Below are positions 1-5,008 of a stretch of 9,307 nucleotides of DNA, piece by piece (positions within the stretch are counted from its first letter, which is position 1; the number at the start of each line of letters is the position of its first letter). The notes beneath the pieces are model-generated. The model saw nothing but the letters and a program-made list of their open reading frames with translations. It had not been told where the DNA came from and searched no databases. The translations under genes and the position numbers were made by a program. Source of the stretch: Xanthomonas translucens pv. translucens DSM 18974 (lineage in GTDB: Bacteria; Pseudomonadota; Gammaproteobacteria; Xanthomonadales; Xanthomonadaceae); the NCBI RefSeq assembly GCF_000331775.1, contig NZ_CAPJ01000191.1:1-9307 (forward strand), in the 5' to 3' direction.

Positions 1-197
1 TGCGGCGGCATCGCCGCGGCCGGGGCCTGCGCCGGGGGGACGTCGGCATCGGGCTGGTCCAGCGCCGGCGGCGGCAAGGCGTCATCGTTCGCGGTGGCGG
101 GCGCGGGTGTTGCCGGCGGCGGCGGTGGAGGCGGCGCTTTGTCGCAGGCGCTCAGCGCGAGCAGCAGCAATGCGGCGGCAGACAGGGTCAGCTTCAT
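1..197 (-). CDS. N-terminal part of a proline-rich lipoprotein, cut by the window edge
   Basis: The first 65 codons are visible and no stop is reached before the left edge. The protein begins MKLTLSAAALLLLALSAC, a classic lipoprotein signal peptide: Lys2, a run of Leu/Ala, and the lipobox L-S-A-C with Cys18 as the lipidation site. After Cys18 comes a proline/alanine-rich tether (DKAPPPPPPPATPAPA) with no recognisable domain. Residue +2 after the cysteine is Asp, which in E. coli favours retention in the inner membrane; whether that rule holds in this organism is uncertain. The start is supported by a GAGGA Shine-Dalgarno six bases upstream of the ATG. The function cannot be told because the folded part lies outside the window. 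It is divergent from the next gene to the right, with a long gap between them. Confidence 0.75.
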   Translation of the reverse strand, partial: MKLTLSAAALLLLALSACDKAPPPPPPPATPAPATANDDALPPPALDQPDADVPPAQAPAAAMPP

Positions 198-551
198 CGC
201 AGTTCCTCGCAAGAGCAGCGCATAGGCTAGCGCGCGTGTCGCGCGCATGCACTGCCTGGCGTTGCGGAATGGCGCCGCGGGGTCCGCGCCCGCTACCTGC
301 GCGACGCAGCCCGGCGTCAGGGCAAGAAGCTGCTTCGGCTTCGGCGGAAACCGCCCCACCCCCCCCCCATCCGCGCACCCCCACGCGCCATACAGTGCGC
401 AGGGCACGGCCTCGCTATCGCAGCACCGACCAAGCGTGGCGCCTGGCTGCGCTCACGTACCCGCCATTGCCTCGCCGCCGCGACGCCTCAGCGCCTGTCA
501 TCACTGTTTCACCGCCGGCGGCCAAGCTTCGCACCTTCCGGTACCGCTGCC
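198..551. other. Intergenic stretch with no supported gene
   Basis: This 354-bp stretch separates a divergent gene pair, so it should hold promoters for both sides. I could not identify a convincing -35/-10 pair in it. It contains a short GC-rich dyad (GCGCGC, five-base loop, GCGCGC at 230-246) and a run of ten C at 359-368. Open frames cross it on both strands, but they are rich in Arg/Ala/Pro, continue out of frame through the neighbouring gene, and have no ribosome-binding site, as expected for chance frames in very GC-rich DNA. Confidence 0.5.
359..368. repeat. Homopolymer run of ten C
   Basis: Ten consecutive C residues lie in the gap between the divergent lipoprotein gene and the 552-1049 gene, about 160 bp upstream of the lipoprotein start codon and 180 bp upstream of the other. 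Tracts of this length can change length by slippage and are also common places for sequencing or assembly errors. It lies in no supported gene, so any effect would have to be on transcription. Confidence 0.7.
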
Positions 552-1049
552 ATGCATCCGCGCAAGACCGCCCTCGCCCTCGCCGCACTGAAATCCCATG
601 CCGCGCCGTTGGACATGCGCCAGCGGCGTGTGTTGATCCTGGCCGACGGCCAGCGCAGCGTGGACGAACTGGCCGCACTGGGCGGCAGCAATGCCGCGGC
701 GATCGTGCAGGCCTTGCTGCAGCAGGGCTATCTGGACGATGGCCGCGCAAGCACCGCCCCGCCCGCGGCACCGACACCACCAACCGTTGTGCCGGCAGAT
801 CCGCGCCGCGCGCTGCTCAATGCGCGCATGTACCTGCTCGACCTGCTGCAACTGCAGCGCCATCCCGCCTCACGCACCTTGCAGCAGCTGCTACGCGACG
901 CGCGCGAGGACGCCGACACGCTGCAAGCGATCGCGCACGCCTTGCGCGCGATGCCGGAAATGACCTCCGAGCGTTATGCGCAACGCATCCGCGAGCGCGT
1001 GCTGGAAGTGCTGCCGGCGCCGCTGCACGCCTCGCTGCAAGCCTCCTGA
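552..1049 (+). CDS. Small protein of unknown function with a possible winged-helix N-terminal half
   Basis: The 165-residue protein begins MHPRKTALALAAL. Residues about 20-65 (MRQRRVLILADGQRSVDELAALGG... through VQALLQQGYLDD) resemble a short winged-helix or MarR-like unit: a helix, a 'DGQRSVDELAAL' turn and helix, then a helix ending in 'QGYL'. A Pro/Ala/Thr-rich linker follows (about 66-82), then a helical C-terminal half rich in Leu, Arg and Gln. There is no signal peptide or membrane segment. Third codon positions are strongly GC-rich, as in the neighbouring real genes, and the gene stops just 13 bp before the convergent hmgA stop; both support it as real. The start is less sure, since no Shine-Dalgarno sequence precedes the ATG. 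I do not recognise the family by name; a role in regulation is only a guess from the fold-like pattern. Confidence 0.7.
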   Translation: MHPRKTALALAALKSHAAPLDMRQRRVLILADGQRSVDELAALGGSNAAAIVQALLQQGYLDDGRASTAPPAAPTPPTVVPADPRRALLNARMYLLDLLQLQRHPASRTLQQLLRDAREDADTLQAIAHALRAMPEMTSERYAQRIRERVLEVLPAPLHASLQAS

Positions 1050-1067
1050 GCGCAGCGCGCGCTCAGG
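1045..1067. terminator. Symmetric hairpin shared by two convergent stop codons, possible bidirectional terminator
   Basis: CCTGAGCGC (1045-1053) and GCGCTCAGG (1059-1067) form a perfect 9-bp inverted repeat with a five-base loop. The TGA of the plus-strand gene (1047-1049) and the TGA of hmgA (read from 1065 to 1063) lie at mirror positions in the two arms. The stem is GC-rich but no T run follows on either strand, so it is not a textbook intrinsic terminator; it may act as a transcript-end stabiliser or weak bidirectional terminator. Confidence 0.45.
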
Positions 1068-2364
1068 GCGCGCGGAAGTTGCGGCGCAAGCCCTGCCAGC
1101 ACTGCTGGTAGTCGCGTTGGCGATGCGCGGCGGCCAGCGCCTGCGCGGTCGGGCGCAGCACGGCGCGGGTCTCGAACATGAAGGCCATGGTGTCGGCGAT
1201 CACGTCCGGCCGCGACAGGTCCGCCTGCGAAGCCTTGTCGAAGGTCGCCGCATCCGGCCCATGTCCGCTCATGCCGTTGTGCAGCGAGGCGCCGCCCGGC
1301 GCGAAGCCTTCGGCCTTGGCGTCGTACACGCCGTGCACCAGGCCCATGAACTCGCTGGCCACGTTGCGGTGGAACCACGGTGGCCGGAACGTATGCTGCG
1401 CCACCAGCCAGCGCGGCGGGAAGATCGCCACGTCCAGGTTGGCGGTGCCTGGCGTGTCGCTGGGCGCGGTGAGCACGGTGAAGATGCTCGGATCGGGATG
1501 GTCGAAGCTGATCGAGCCGATGGTGTTGAAGCGGCGCAGGTCGTATTTGTACGGCGCGTAGTTGCCGTGCCAGGCGACCACGTCCAGCGGCGAATGGGCG
1601 ATCGGCGCATGCCACAGGTGGCCCTGGAACTTGGCGATCAGCGCGAAATCGCCTTCGTCTTCCTCATAGGCGGCCACCGGGGCCAGGAAATCGCGCGGAT
1701 TGGCCAGGCCGTTGGCGCCGATCGGCCCCAGCTCGGGCAGGCGCAGCAGCGCGCCGAAGTTCTCGCACACGTAGCCGCGCGCTTCCGCGTCGAGCAGCAC
1801 GACGCGGAAGCGCACGCCGCGCGGGATCACCGCGATCTCCTGCGGTTCGACCTCGAGCGTGCCCAGTTCGGTGCACAGCTGCAGCCGCCCGAGTTGCGGC
1901 ACGATCAGCAGTTCGGCGTCGGCGTCGTAGAAGAAACGGCCCTGCATCGAGGCGTTGGCCGCGTACAGATGCACCGCCACGCCGTGCTGTGCGGCGGCCG
2001 AGCCGTTGCCGGCCATCGTGTACAGGCCATCGACGAAATCCACCGGCGACTGCGGCAACGGCAGCGGACTCCAGCGCAGTTGGTCCGGCGACACCGGCCC
2101 GGCATTGAAGTCGTTATGGAAACCGCCGGCCTGGGTGTACGCGGCGAACGTGCCGTGCACGGCGGCCGGGCGGATCCGGTACAGCCAGCTGCGCCGGTTG
2201 ACGCCGCGCGGCGCGGTGAAGGCGGTGCCCGACAGCTGCTCGGCGTACAGCCCATGGGCCACGCGCTGCGGCGAGTTCTGCCCGACAGGTAACGCGCCGG
2301 GCACAGCCTCGGTGGCGAATTCGTTGCCGAAGCCGGATTGGTAGTGGAACGTGTCGTTGTGCAT
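1063..2364 (-). CDS. hmgA: Homogentisate 1,2-dioxygenase
   Basis: The enzyme opens the aromatic ring of homogentisate to give maleylacetoacetate, using Fe(II) and O2, in tyrosine and phenylalanine breakdown; it is cytosolic. The 433-residue length is typical. The N-terminal family signature is clear ([10 protein letters not shown] at 11-20, [20 protein letters not shown] at 30-49). The iron ligands known for human HGD (His335, Glu341, His371) match His332, Glu338 and His368 here with identical spacing; His362 and His289 match the conserved active-site His365 and His292. The start [16 protein letters not shown] was chosen because it is where family homology begins. The frame is open further upstream to a TTG next to the hppD stop, but that extension would be encoded by the heptad repeats. 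No Shine-Dalgarno precedes the ATG. It follows hppD on the same strand after 144 bp and is probably cotranscribed with it. The genes for maleylacetoacetate isomerase and fumarylacetoacetase are not in the window. Confidence 0.97.
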   Translation of the reverse strand: MHNDTFHYQSGFGNEFATEAVPGALPVGQNSPQRVAHGLYAEQLSGTAFTAPRGVNRRSWLYRIRPAAVHGTFAAYTQAGGFHNDFNAGPVSPDQLRWSPLPLPQSPVDFVDGLYTMAGNGSAAAQHGVAVHLYAANASMQGRFFYDADAELLIVPQLGRLQLCTELGTLEVEPQEIAVIPRGVRFRVVLLDAEARGYVCENFGALLRLPELGPIGANGLANPRDFLAPVAAYEEDEGDFALIAKFQGHLWHAPIAHSPLDVVAWHGNYAPYKYDLRRFNTIGSISFDHPDPSIFTVLTAPSDTPGTANLDVAIFPPRWLVAQHTFRPPWFHRNVASEFMGLVHGVYDAKAEGFAPGGASLHNGMSGHGPDAATFDKASQADLSRPDVIADTMAFMFETRAVLRPTAQALAAAHRQRDYQQCWQGLRRNFRAP

Positions 2365-2368
2365 GGCT

Positions 2369-2505
2369 GGACTCGGGAGGTCGGGACTCGGGACTCGGGA
2401 CTCGGAAAAGCTTAACGAACGAAACGCTAGCCGCATGGCGCCGACGGGCACAAGGATGTACCCCACCCGGGACTGCTTTACCGAGTCCCGAGTCCCCGGT
2501 CCCGC
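2369..2505. repeat. Inward-facing GGGACTC / GAGTCCC heptad arrays between hppD and hmgA
   Basis: Three exact GGGACTC units occupy 2383-2403, preceded by degenerate copies (2369-2382). The reverse-complement form follows at 2483-2503 as GAGTCCC, GAGTCCC and CGGTCCC, with a further GGGACTG unit at 2469-2475. CCGAGTCCCGAGTCCC (2481-2496) is an exact 16-bp inverted repeat of both 2383-2398 and 2390-2405, so the stem can form in two registers 7 bp apart, with a loop of about 75-82 bases. The arrays fill most of the 144-bp gap and reach to within five bases of the hmgA start codon. The element could be a mobile or slippage-derived repeat, a transcript-processing hairpin, or an attenuator between the two genes; the sequence alone does not decide. 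Confidence 0.85.
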
Positions 2506-2508
2506 CAA

Positions 2509-3621
2509 TCAAAGCACCCCGCGCTTCATCTGGTCGCGCTCGATGCTCTCGAACAGCGCCTGGAAGTTTCCCTCGCCGAAGCCTTCGTTGCCCTTGCGCT
2601 GGATGATCTCGAAGAAGATCGGGCCGATGCAGTTCTGGGTGAAGATCTGCAGCAGTTTGCGCTGCTTGGTCTCCTGATCGGCATCGATCAGGATCTTGTT
2701 CCTGGCCAGCCGCGCCACGTCTTCGCCGTGGTCGGGGATGCGCTGATCGATCACCTCGAAGTAGGCGTCCGGGGTGTCCAGGAATTCCACGCCGGCCGCG
2801 CGCATCCGCTCCACGGTCGCGTAGATGTCGTCGGTGAAGCAGGCGATGTGCTGGATGCCTTCGCCGTGGTAGGCGTCCAGGTATTCGTTGATCTGACTCT
2901 TCGGGTCGGAGGACTCGTTGAGCGGGATGCGCACCACGCCGTCCGGTGCGGTCATCGCCTTGGAGGTCAGCCCGGTCTTGGCGCCCTTGATGTCGAAGTA
3001 GCGGATCTCGCGGAAGTTGAACAGGCGCTCGTAGTAGTCCGACCAGCGCTGCATGTTGCCGAAGTAGAGGTTATGGGTCAGATGGTCGATGAAGGTCAGG
3101 CCGAAGCCGGCCGGATGCGGCTCGGCGCCTGGCACCGGCTCGAACTCGGCGTAGACCGAACCCTTTTCGCCATAGCGGTCGACCAGGTACAGCATGCAGT
3201 CGCCGATGCCCTTGACCACCGGCGCCGGCACCGCGCGGGTGTTGGCCTTGTCGGCGATGGCTTCGCCGCCGTTCTCCAGCACCTTGGCGAACACGGTGTC
3301 GGCCGGATGCCGGAAGCGGATCGCGAAGCCGCAGGCGCAGGGACCATGCGCGGCGGCGAAATCGGCGGCGAACGAATCCGGGTCTTCATTGACAAGGAAG
3401 TTCACCCCGCCCTGCCGGTACACGGTGATCGCGCGGCGGCGATGGCGCAGCACTGCGCTGAAGCCCATGCTGCGGAAATAGGCGTGCAACTGTTCACCCT
3501 GCCCGGCCGGCGCGGCGAACTCGACGAACTCGAAGCCGTCGATGCCCATCGGGTTCTCGAAGGTGGTGACCTGCATGCCCAGGTTGGCCGGCTGGGACGG
3601 ATACTGCGGTTGTGCGCTCAT
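2509..3621 (-). CDS. hppD: 4-hydroxyphenylpyruvate dioxygenase
   Basis: This cytosolic non-haem Fe(II) enzyme converts 4-hydroxyphenylpyruvate and O2 to homogentisate and CO2, the step before HmgA. The protein is 370 residues with the expected two vicinal-oxygen-chelate halves. The three iron ligands lie in the C-terminal half: His180 (in FIDHLTHNLYFGNM), His258 (in GEGIQHIACFTDDIY) and Glu338 (in GPIFFEIIQRKG). The conserved C-terminal helix GEGNFQALFESIERDQ, which gates the active site in this family, is intact at 349-364. The start MSAQPQYPSQPANLGM was preferred over an upstream in-frame start because AGGAGA lies seven bases before it. It is the first gene of a likely hppD-hmgA operon and diverges from the marR gene. 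A candidate promoter with an embedded dyad lies about 90-120 bp upstream. Confidence 0.97.
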   Translation of the reverse strand: MSAQPQYPSQPANLGMQVTTFENPMGIDGFEFVEFAAPAGQGEQLHAYFRSMGFSAVLRHRRRAITVYRQGGVNFLVNEDPDSFAADFAAAHGPCACGFAIRFRHPADTVFAKVLENGGEAIADKANTRAVPAPVVKGIGDCMLYLVDRYGEKGSVYAEFEPVPGAEPHPAGFGLTFIDHLTHNLYFGNMQRWSDYYERLFNFREIRYFDIKGAKTGLTSKAMTAPDGVVRIPLNESSDPKSQINEYLDAYHGEGIQHIACFTDDIYATVERMRAAGVEFLDTPDAYFEVIDQRIPDHGEDVARLARNKILIDADQETKQRKLLQIFTQNCIGPIFFEIIQRKGNEGFGEGNFQALFESIERDQMKRGVL

Positions 3622-3713
3622 GGCTCGTCTCCTGGAGGACGCGGGCAGCGCCCGGCCGAAATTTCGGATGCGGACGGACGCCAGACTCGCGAGAATGGAC
3701 AACCGCCCCCCTC

Positions 3714-3742
3714 GTTATAGTTACAAATGAAACCACCAGCAA
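3714..3742 (-). promoter_or_regulatory. Candidate sigma-70 promoter of hppD
   Basis: Read on the minus strand, TTGCTG (3742-3737), a 17-bp spacer and TATAAC (3719-3714) form a reasonable -35/-10 pair: three of six and five of six matches to the consensus, at the ideal spacing. It sits in the only AT-rich patch of the divergent hppD/marR gap. A transcript from it would have a leader of about 85 bases before the hppD start. The call is from consensus matching only. Confidence 0.5.
3720..3733. promoter_or_regulatory. Candidate MarR-family operator, GTTaCAaaTGaAAC dyad
   Basis: GTTACAAATGAAAC has two perfect half-sites, GTTnCA and TGnAAC, around a two-base centre (10 of 14 positions symmetric). 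MarR-family dimers commonly bind dyads of about this size. It lies wholly within the spacer between the -35 and -10 hexamers of the candidate hppD promoter, and 22 bp upstream of the marR start codon. A protein bound there would block hppD transcription and probably marR's own. The link to the neighbouring regulator is inferred from position. Confidence 0.45.
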
Positions 3743-3755
3743 GGTGCAATGCAGC

Positions 3756-4244
3756 ATGACTTCGATCGCTTCCGCCGCCCCGCCCGCCCCCGAGCAGCCT
3801 TCGCTCGACCTGGAGCAGTTCCTGCCTTACCGCATCAGCGTGCTGTCCAACCGGATCAGCAGCAACATCGCCCGCGTCTACGGCGAGCGCTACGGCATGG
3901 CAGTGACCGAATGGCGGGTGATGGCGGTGCTGGCGCTGTACCCGGGGCTGTCGGCCGGCGAGGTGTCCGAGCGCACAGCGATGGACAAGGTGGCGGTGAG
4001 CCGCGCGGTGGCGCGCCTGCTCGAGCGCGGCTTCATCCAGCGCGAGACCCATGGCGACGACCGCCGCCGCTCGGTGCTGCACCTGTCGGAGGCGGGGGTA
4101 GAGGTCTACCATGTGGTCGCGCCGATGGTGCTGGAATGCGAGCGCCGCCTGCTGGCGCCGTTCAGCGAGGAAGAGCAGCGCGTGCTGAACCGGTTGATCG
4201 ACCGGCTGGCGGCCGAGGGGTTGCCGAGCATGACTGGCAAGTGA
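3756..4244 (+). CDS. MarR-family transcriptional regulator, probable local regulator of hppD-hmgA
   Basis: The 162-residue protein has the MarR plan: an N-terminal dimerisation helix (LEQFLPYRISVLSNRISSNI, 19-38), a conserved 'MAVTEWRVMAVLALYPGLSAGEVSERTAMDKVAVSRAVARLLERGFI' core (48-94) containing the helix-turn-helix, and a wing with the family's basic DDRRRS turn (101-106) before the LSEAG segment and the C-terminal dimer helices. The ATG at 3756 was chosen because an AAGGTG Shine-Dalgarno lies nine bases before it and because the longer frame would run back into hppD. It diverges from hppD with a 134-bp gap holding a candidate promoter and dyad operator, the usual arrangement for a MarR repressor and its target. 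The inducing ligand is unknown; homogentisate or 4-hydroxyphenylpyruvate would be the natural guess. It is followed by a strong hairpin. Confidence 0.93.
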   Translation: MTSIASAAPPAPEQPSLDLEQFLPYRISVLSNRISSNIARVYGERYGMAVTEWRVMAVLALYPGLSAGEVSERTAMDKVAVSRAVARLLERGFIQRETHGDDRRRSVLHLSEAGVEVYHVVAPMVLECERRLLAPFSEEEQRVLNRLIDRLAAEGLPSMTGK

Positions 4245-4247
4245 GGC

Positions 4248-4270
4248 GCAGCGCCTGAAGCAGGCGCTGC
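4248..4270 (+). terminator. Strong hairpin just after marR, probable terminator
   Basis: GCAGCGCCTG (4248-4257), the loop AAG, and CAGGCGCTGC (4261-4270) make a perfect 10-bp GC-rich stem that begins three bases after the marR stop codon. There is only a weak T-containing stretch after it (CACACGTTCCTGT), so termination may be incomplete or need Rho. Its position and stem strength still favour a role in ending the marR transcript. Confidence 0.55.
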
Positions 4271-4278
4271 CACACGTT

Positions 4279-4350
4279 CCTGTAGGAGCGGCTTCAGCGG
4301 CGACAGGCATCGTCGGTAAGGCCCGTCGCGGCTGAAGCCGCTCCTACAGG
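4279..4350. repeat. REP doublet (REPIN-like) of the TGTAGGAGCGGCTTCAGC type
   Basis: CCTGTAGGAGCGGCTTCAGC (4279-4298) is repeated exactly in inverted orientation at 4331-4350. The pairing continues inward through GCGAC/GTCGC and then GGC/GCC with two mismatches, leaving a loop of about 12 bases (4309-4320). Each arm also holds its own small GCGGCT-TC-AGCCGC-like hairpin, perfect in the right copy and with one mismatch in the left. This is the hallmark of REP elements of Pseudomonas and xanthomonads, mobilised in trans by RAYT (TnpA-REP) transposases. No such transposase is in this window. It lies between convergent genes, the usual place for REP doublets, and may also act as a bidirectional terminator or transcript stabiliser. 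Confidence 0.85.
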
Positions 4351-4383
4351 ATTCGAGCGACGTTCAACAGTCGGCTGCCGCGC

Positions 4384-4992
4384 TCAGGTCTTCGGCGGCG
4401 CCCACTGCTTGAGGAAGTCGAAGAACTTCTTGCGGTCGTAGCCCTCGCCCTTCTCCAGCTCGCCGGTCAACTGCGAGTGCAGCAGCTTGCCGTCGGCATC
4501 GAGCACCAGCAGGTGCGGATAGGCCTGGATCTTCGGGTACTGGGCCAGGAACGGTTCGTTCTTGTTGGCGTCGCTGTAGTTGACTTTGACCCACACGTAG
4601 TTGGCGTCGCGGAAACTGCGCACCTCGGCGTCGCCCTGGATGAAGTCGTCGAGGATGTGGCACCGCGGGCACGACTCGCCGCCCACGTCGAGCAGGATGC
4701 GCTTGCCGCCGCGCTTGGCTTCCACTTCGGCCGTTTCCAGGTCGTTGGCCGGATCGCGGTTCGGATCGAACTGCGCGCCCAACGCCGCCGCTGCGGCCAC
4801 GTCGGCCGCGGCGGGCGTGTTGCCCGAGGCCACCGGCTGGTTCGGATCGGCCACCGGCGGCTTCTGCACCGAGGTGTCCAGCGGCTTGGCCGGCGCCTGT
4901 TCCGGTTCCGGCGCAGGCGCCTTGTTGCAACCGCCCAGGGCCAGCATCAGCGCCGCCGCGCTGCCTATCGTCTTGATCGTCTTGTTCGCCAT
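4384..4992 (-). CDS. Thioredoxin-fold lipoprotein with a CPRC redox motif
   Basis: The 202-residue protein starts with a lipoprotein signal (MANKTIKTIGSAAALMLALGGC; lipobox L-G-G-C, lipidated Cys22). A Pro/Ala-rich tether of about 50 residues follows, then a thioredoxin-like domain (about 85-200). The domain shows a beta strand RILLDVGGESCPRCH with the redox pair Cys108/Cys111, and a cis-proline loop at QAYPHLLVLDADG (Pro159), as in periplasmic TlpA/DsbD-like domains. The usual aromatic before the CxxC is replaced by Ser. Asn at +2 would permit sorting to the outer membrane under the E. coli rule. The likely role is thiol-disulfide exchange in the periplasm, with unknown partner. A GAGGT Shine-Dalgarno precedes the ATG by about nine bases. 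The gene starts 16 bp after the transporter stop on the same strand, so the two are probably cotranscribed. Confidence 0.9.
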   Translation of the reverse strand: MANKTIKTIGSAAALMLALGGCNKAPAPEPEQAPAKPLDTSVQKPPVADPNQPVASGNTPAAADVAAAAALGAQFDPNRDPANDLETAEVEAKRGGKRILLDVGGESCPRCHILDDFIQGDAEVRSFRDANYVWVKVNYSDANKNEPFLAQYPKIQAYPHLLVLDADGKLLHSQLTGELEKGEGYDRKKFFDFLKQWAPPKT

Positions 4993-5008
4993 TGCGATCT
5001 ACCTCACG

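Noticed and set aside
107..1111. Plus-strand frame of 334 codons spanning the left gap and the 552-1049 gene
   Set aside because: It is Arg/Ala/Pro-rich, runs out of frame through the better-supported 165-residue gene and across the hmgA stop, and antisense to the lipoprotein signal peptide.
976..2292. Plus-strand frame of 438 codons antisense to hmgA
   Set aside because: It mirrors the codon structure of hmgA, overlaps the end of the 552-1049 gene, has low-complexity His/Arg/Gln/Val composition and no recognisable domain.
2383..2503. Heptad arrays considered as a CRISPR or telomere-like array
   Set aside because: Units are 7 bp in direct contact with no unique spacers between them, there are only two to five units, and no cas gene is near.
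2365..2508. N-terminal extension of hmgA from the TTG directly after the hppD stop
   Set aside because: The extra 48 residues are encoded by heptad repeats and spacer and do not belong to the family N-terminus, which starts cleanly at MHNDTF. It is kept only as a possibility in the findings.
2728..3720. Plus-strand frame antisense to hppD
   Set aside because: hppD is certain from its iron ligands and full-length homology; the opposite frame has only GC-driven composition.
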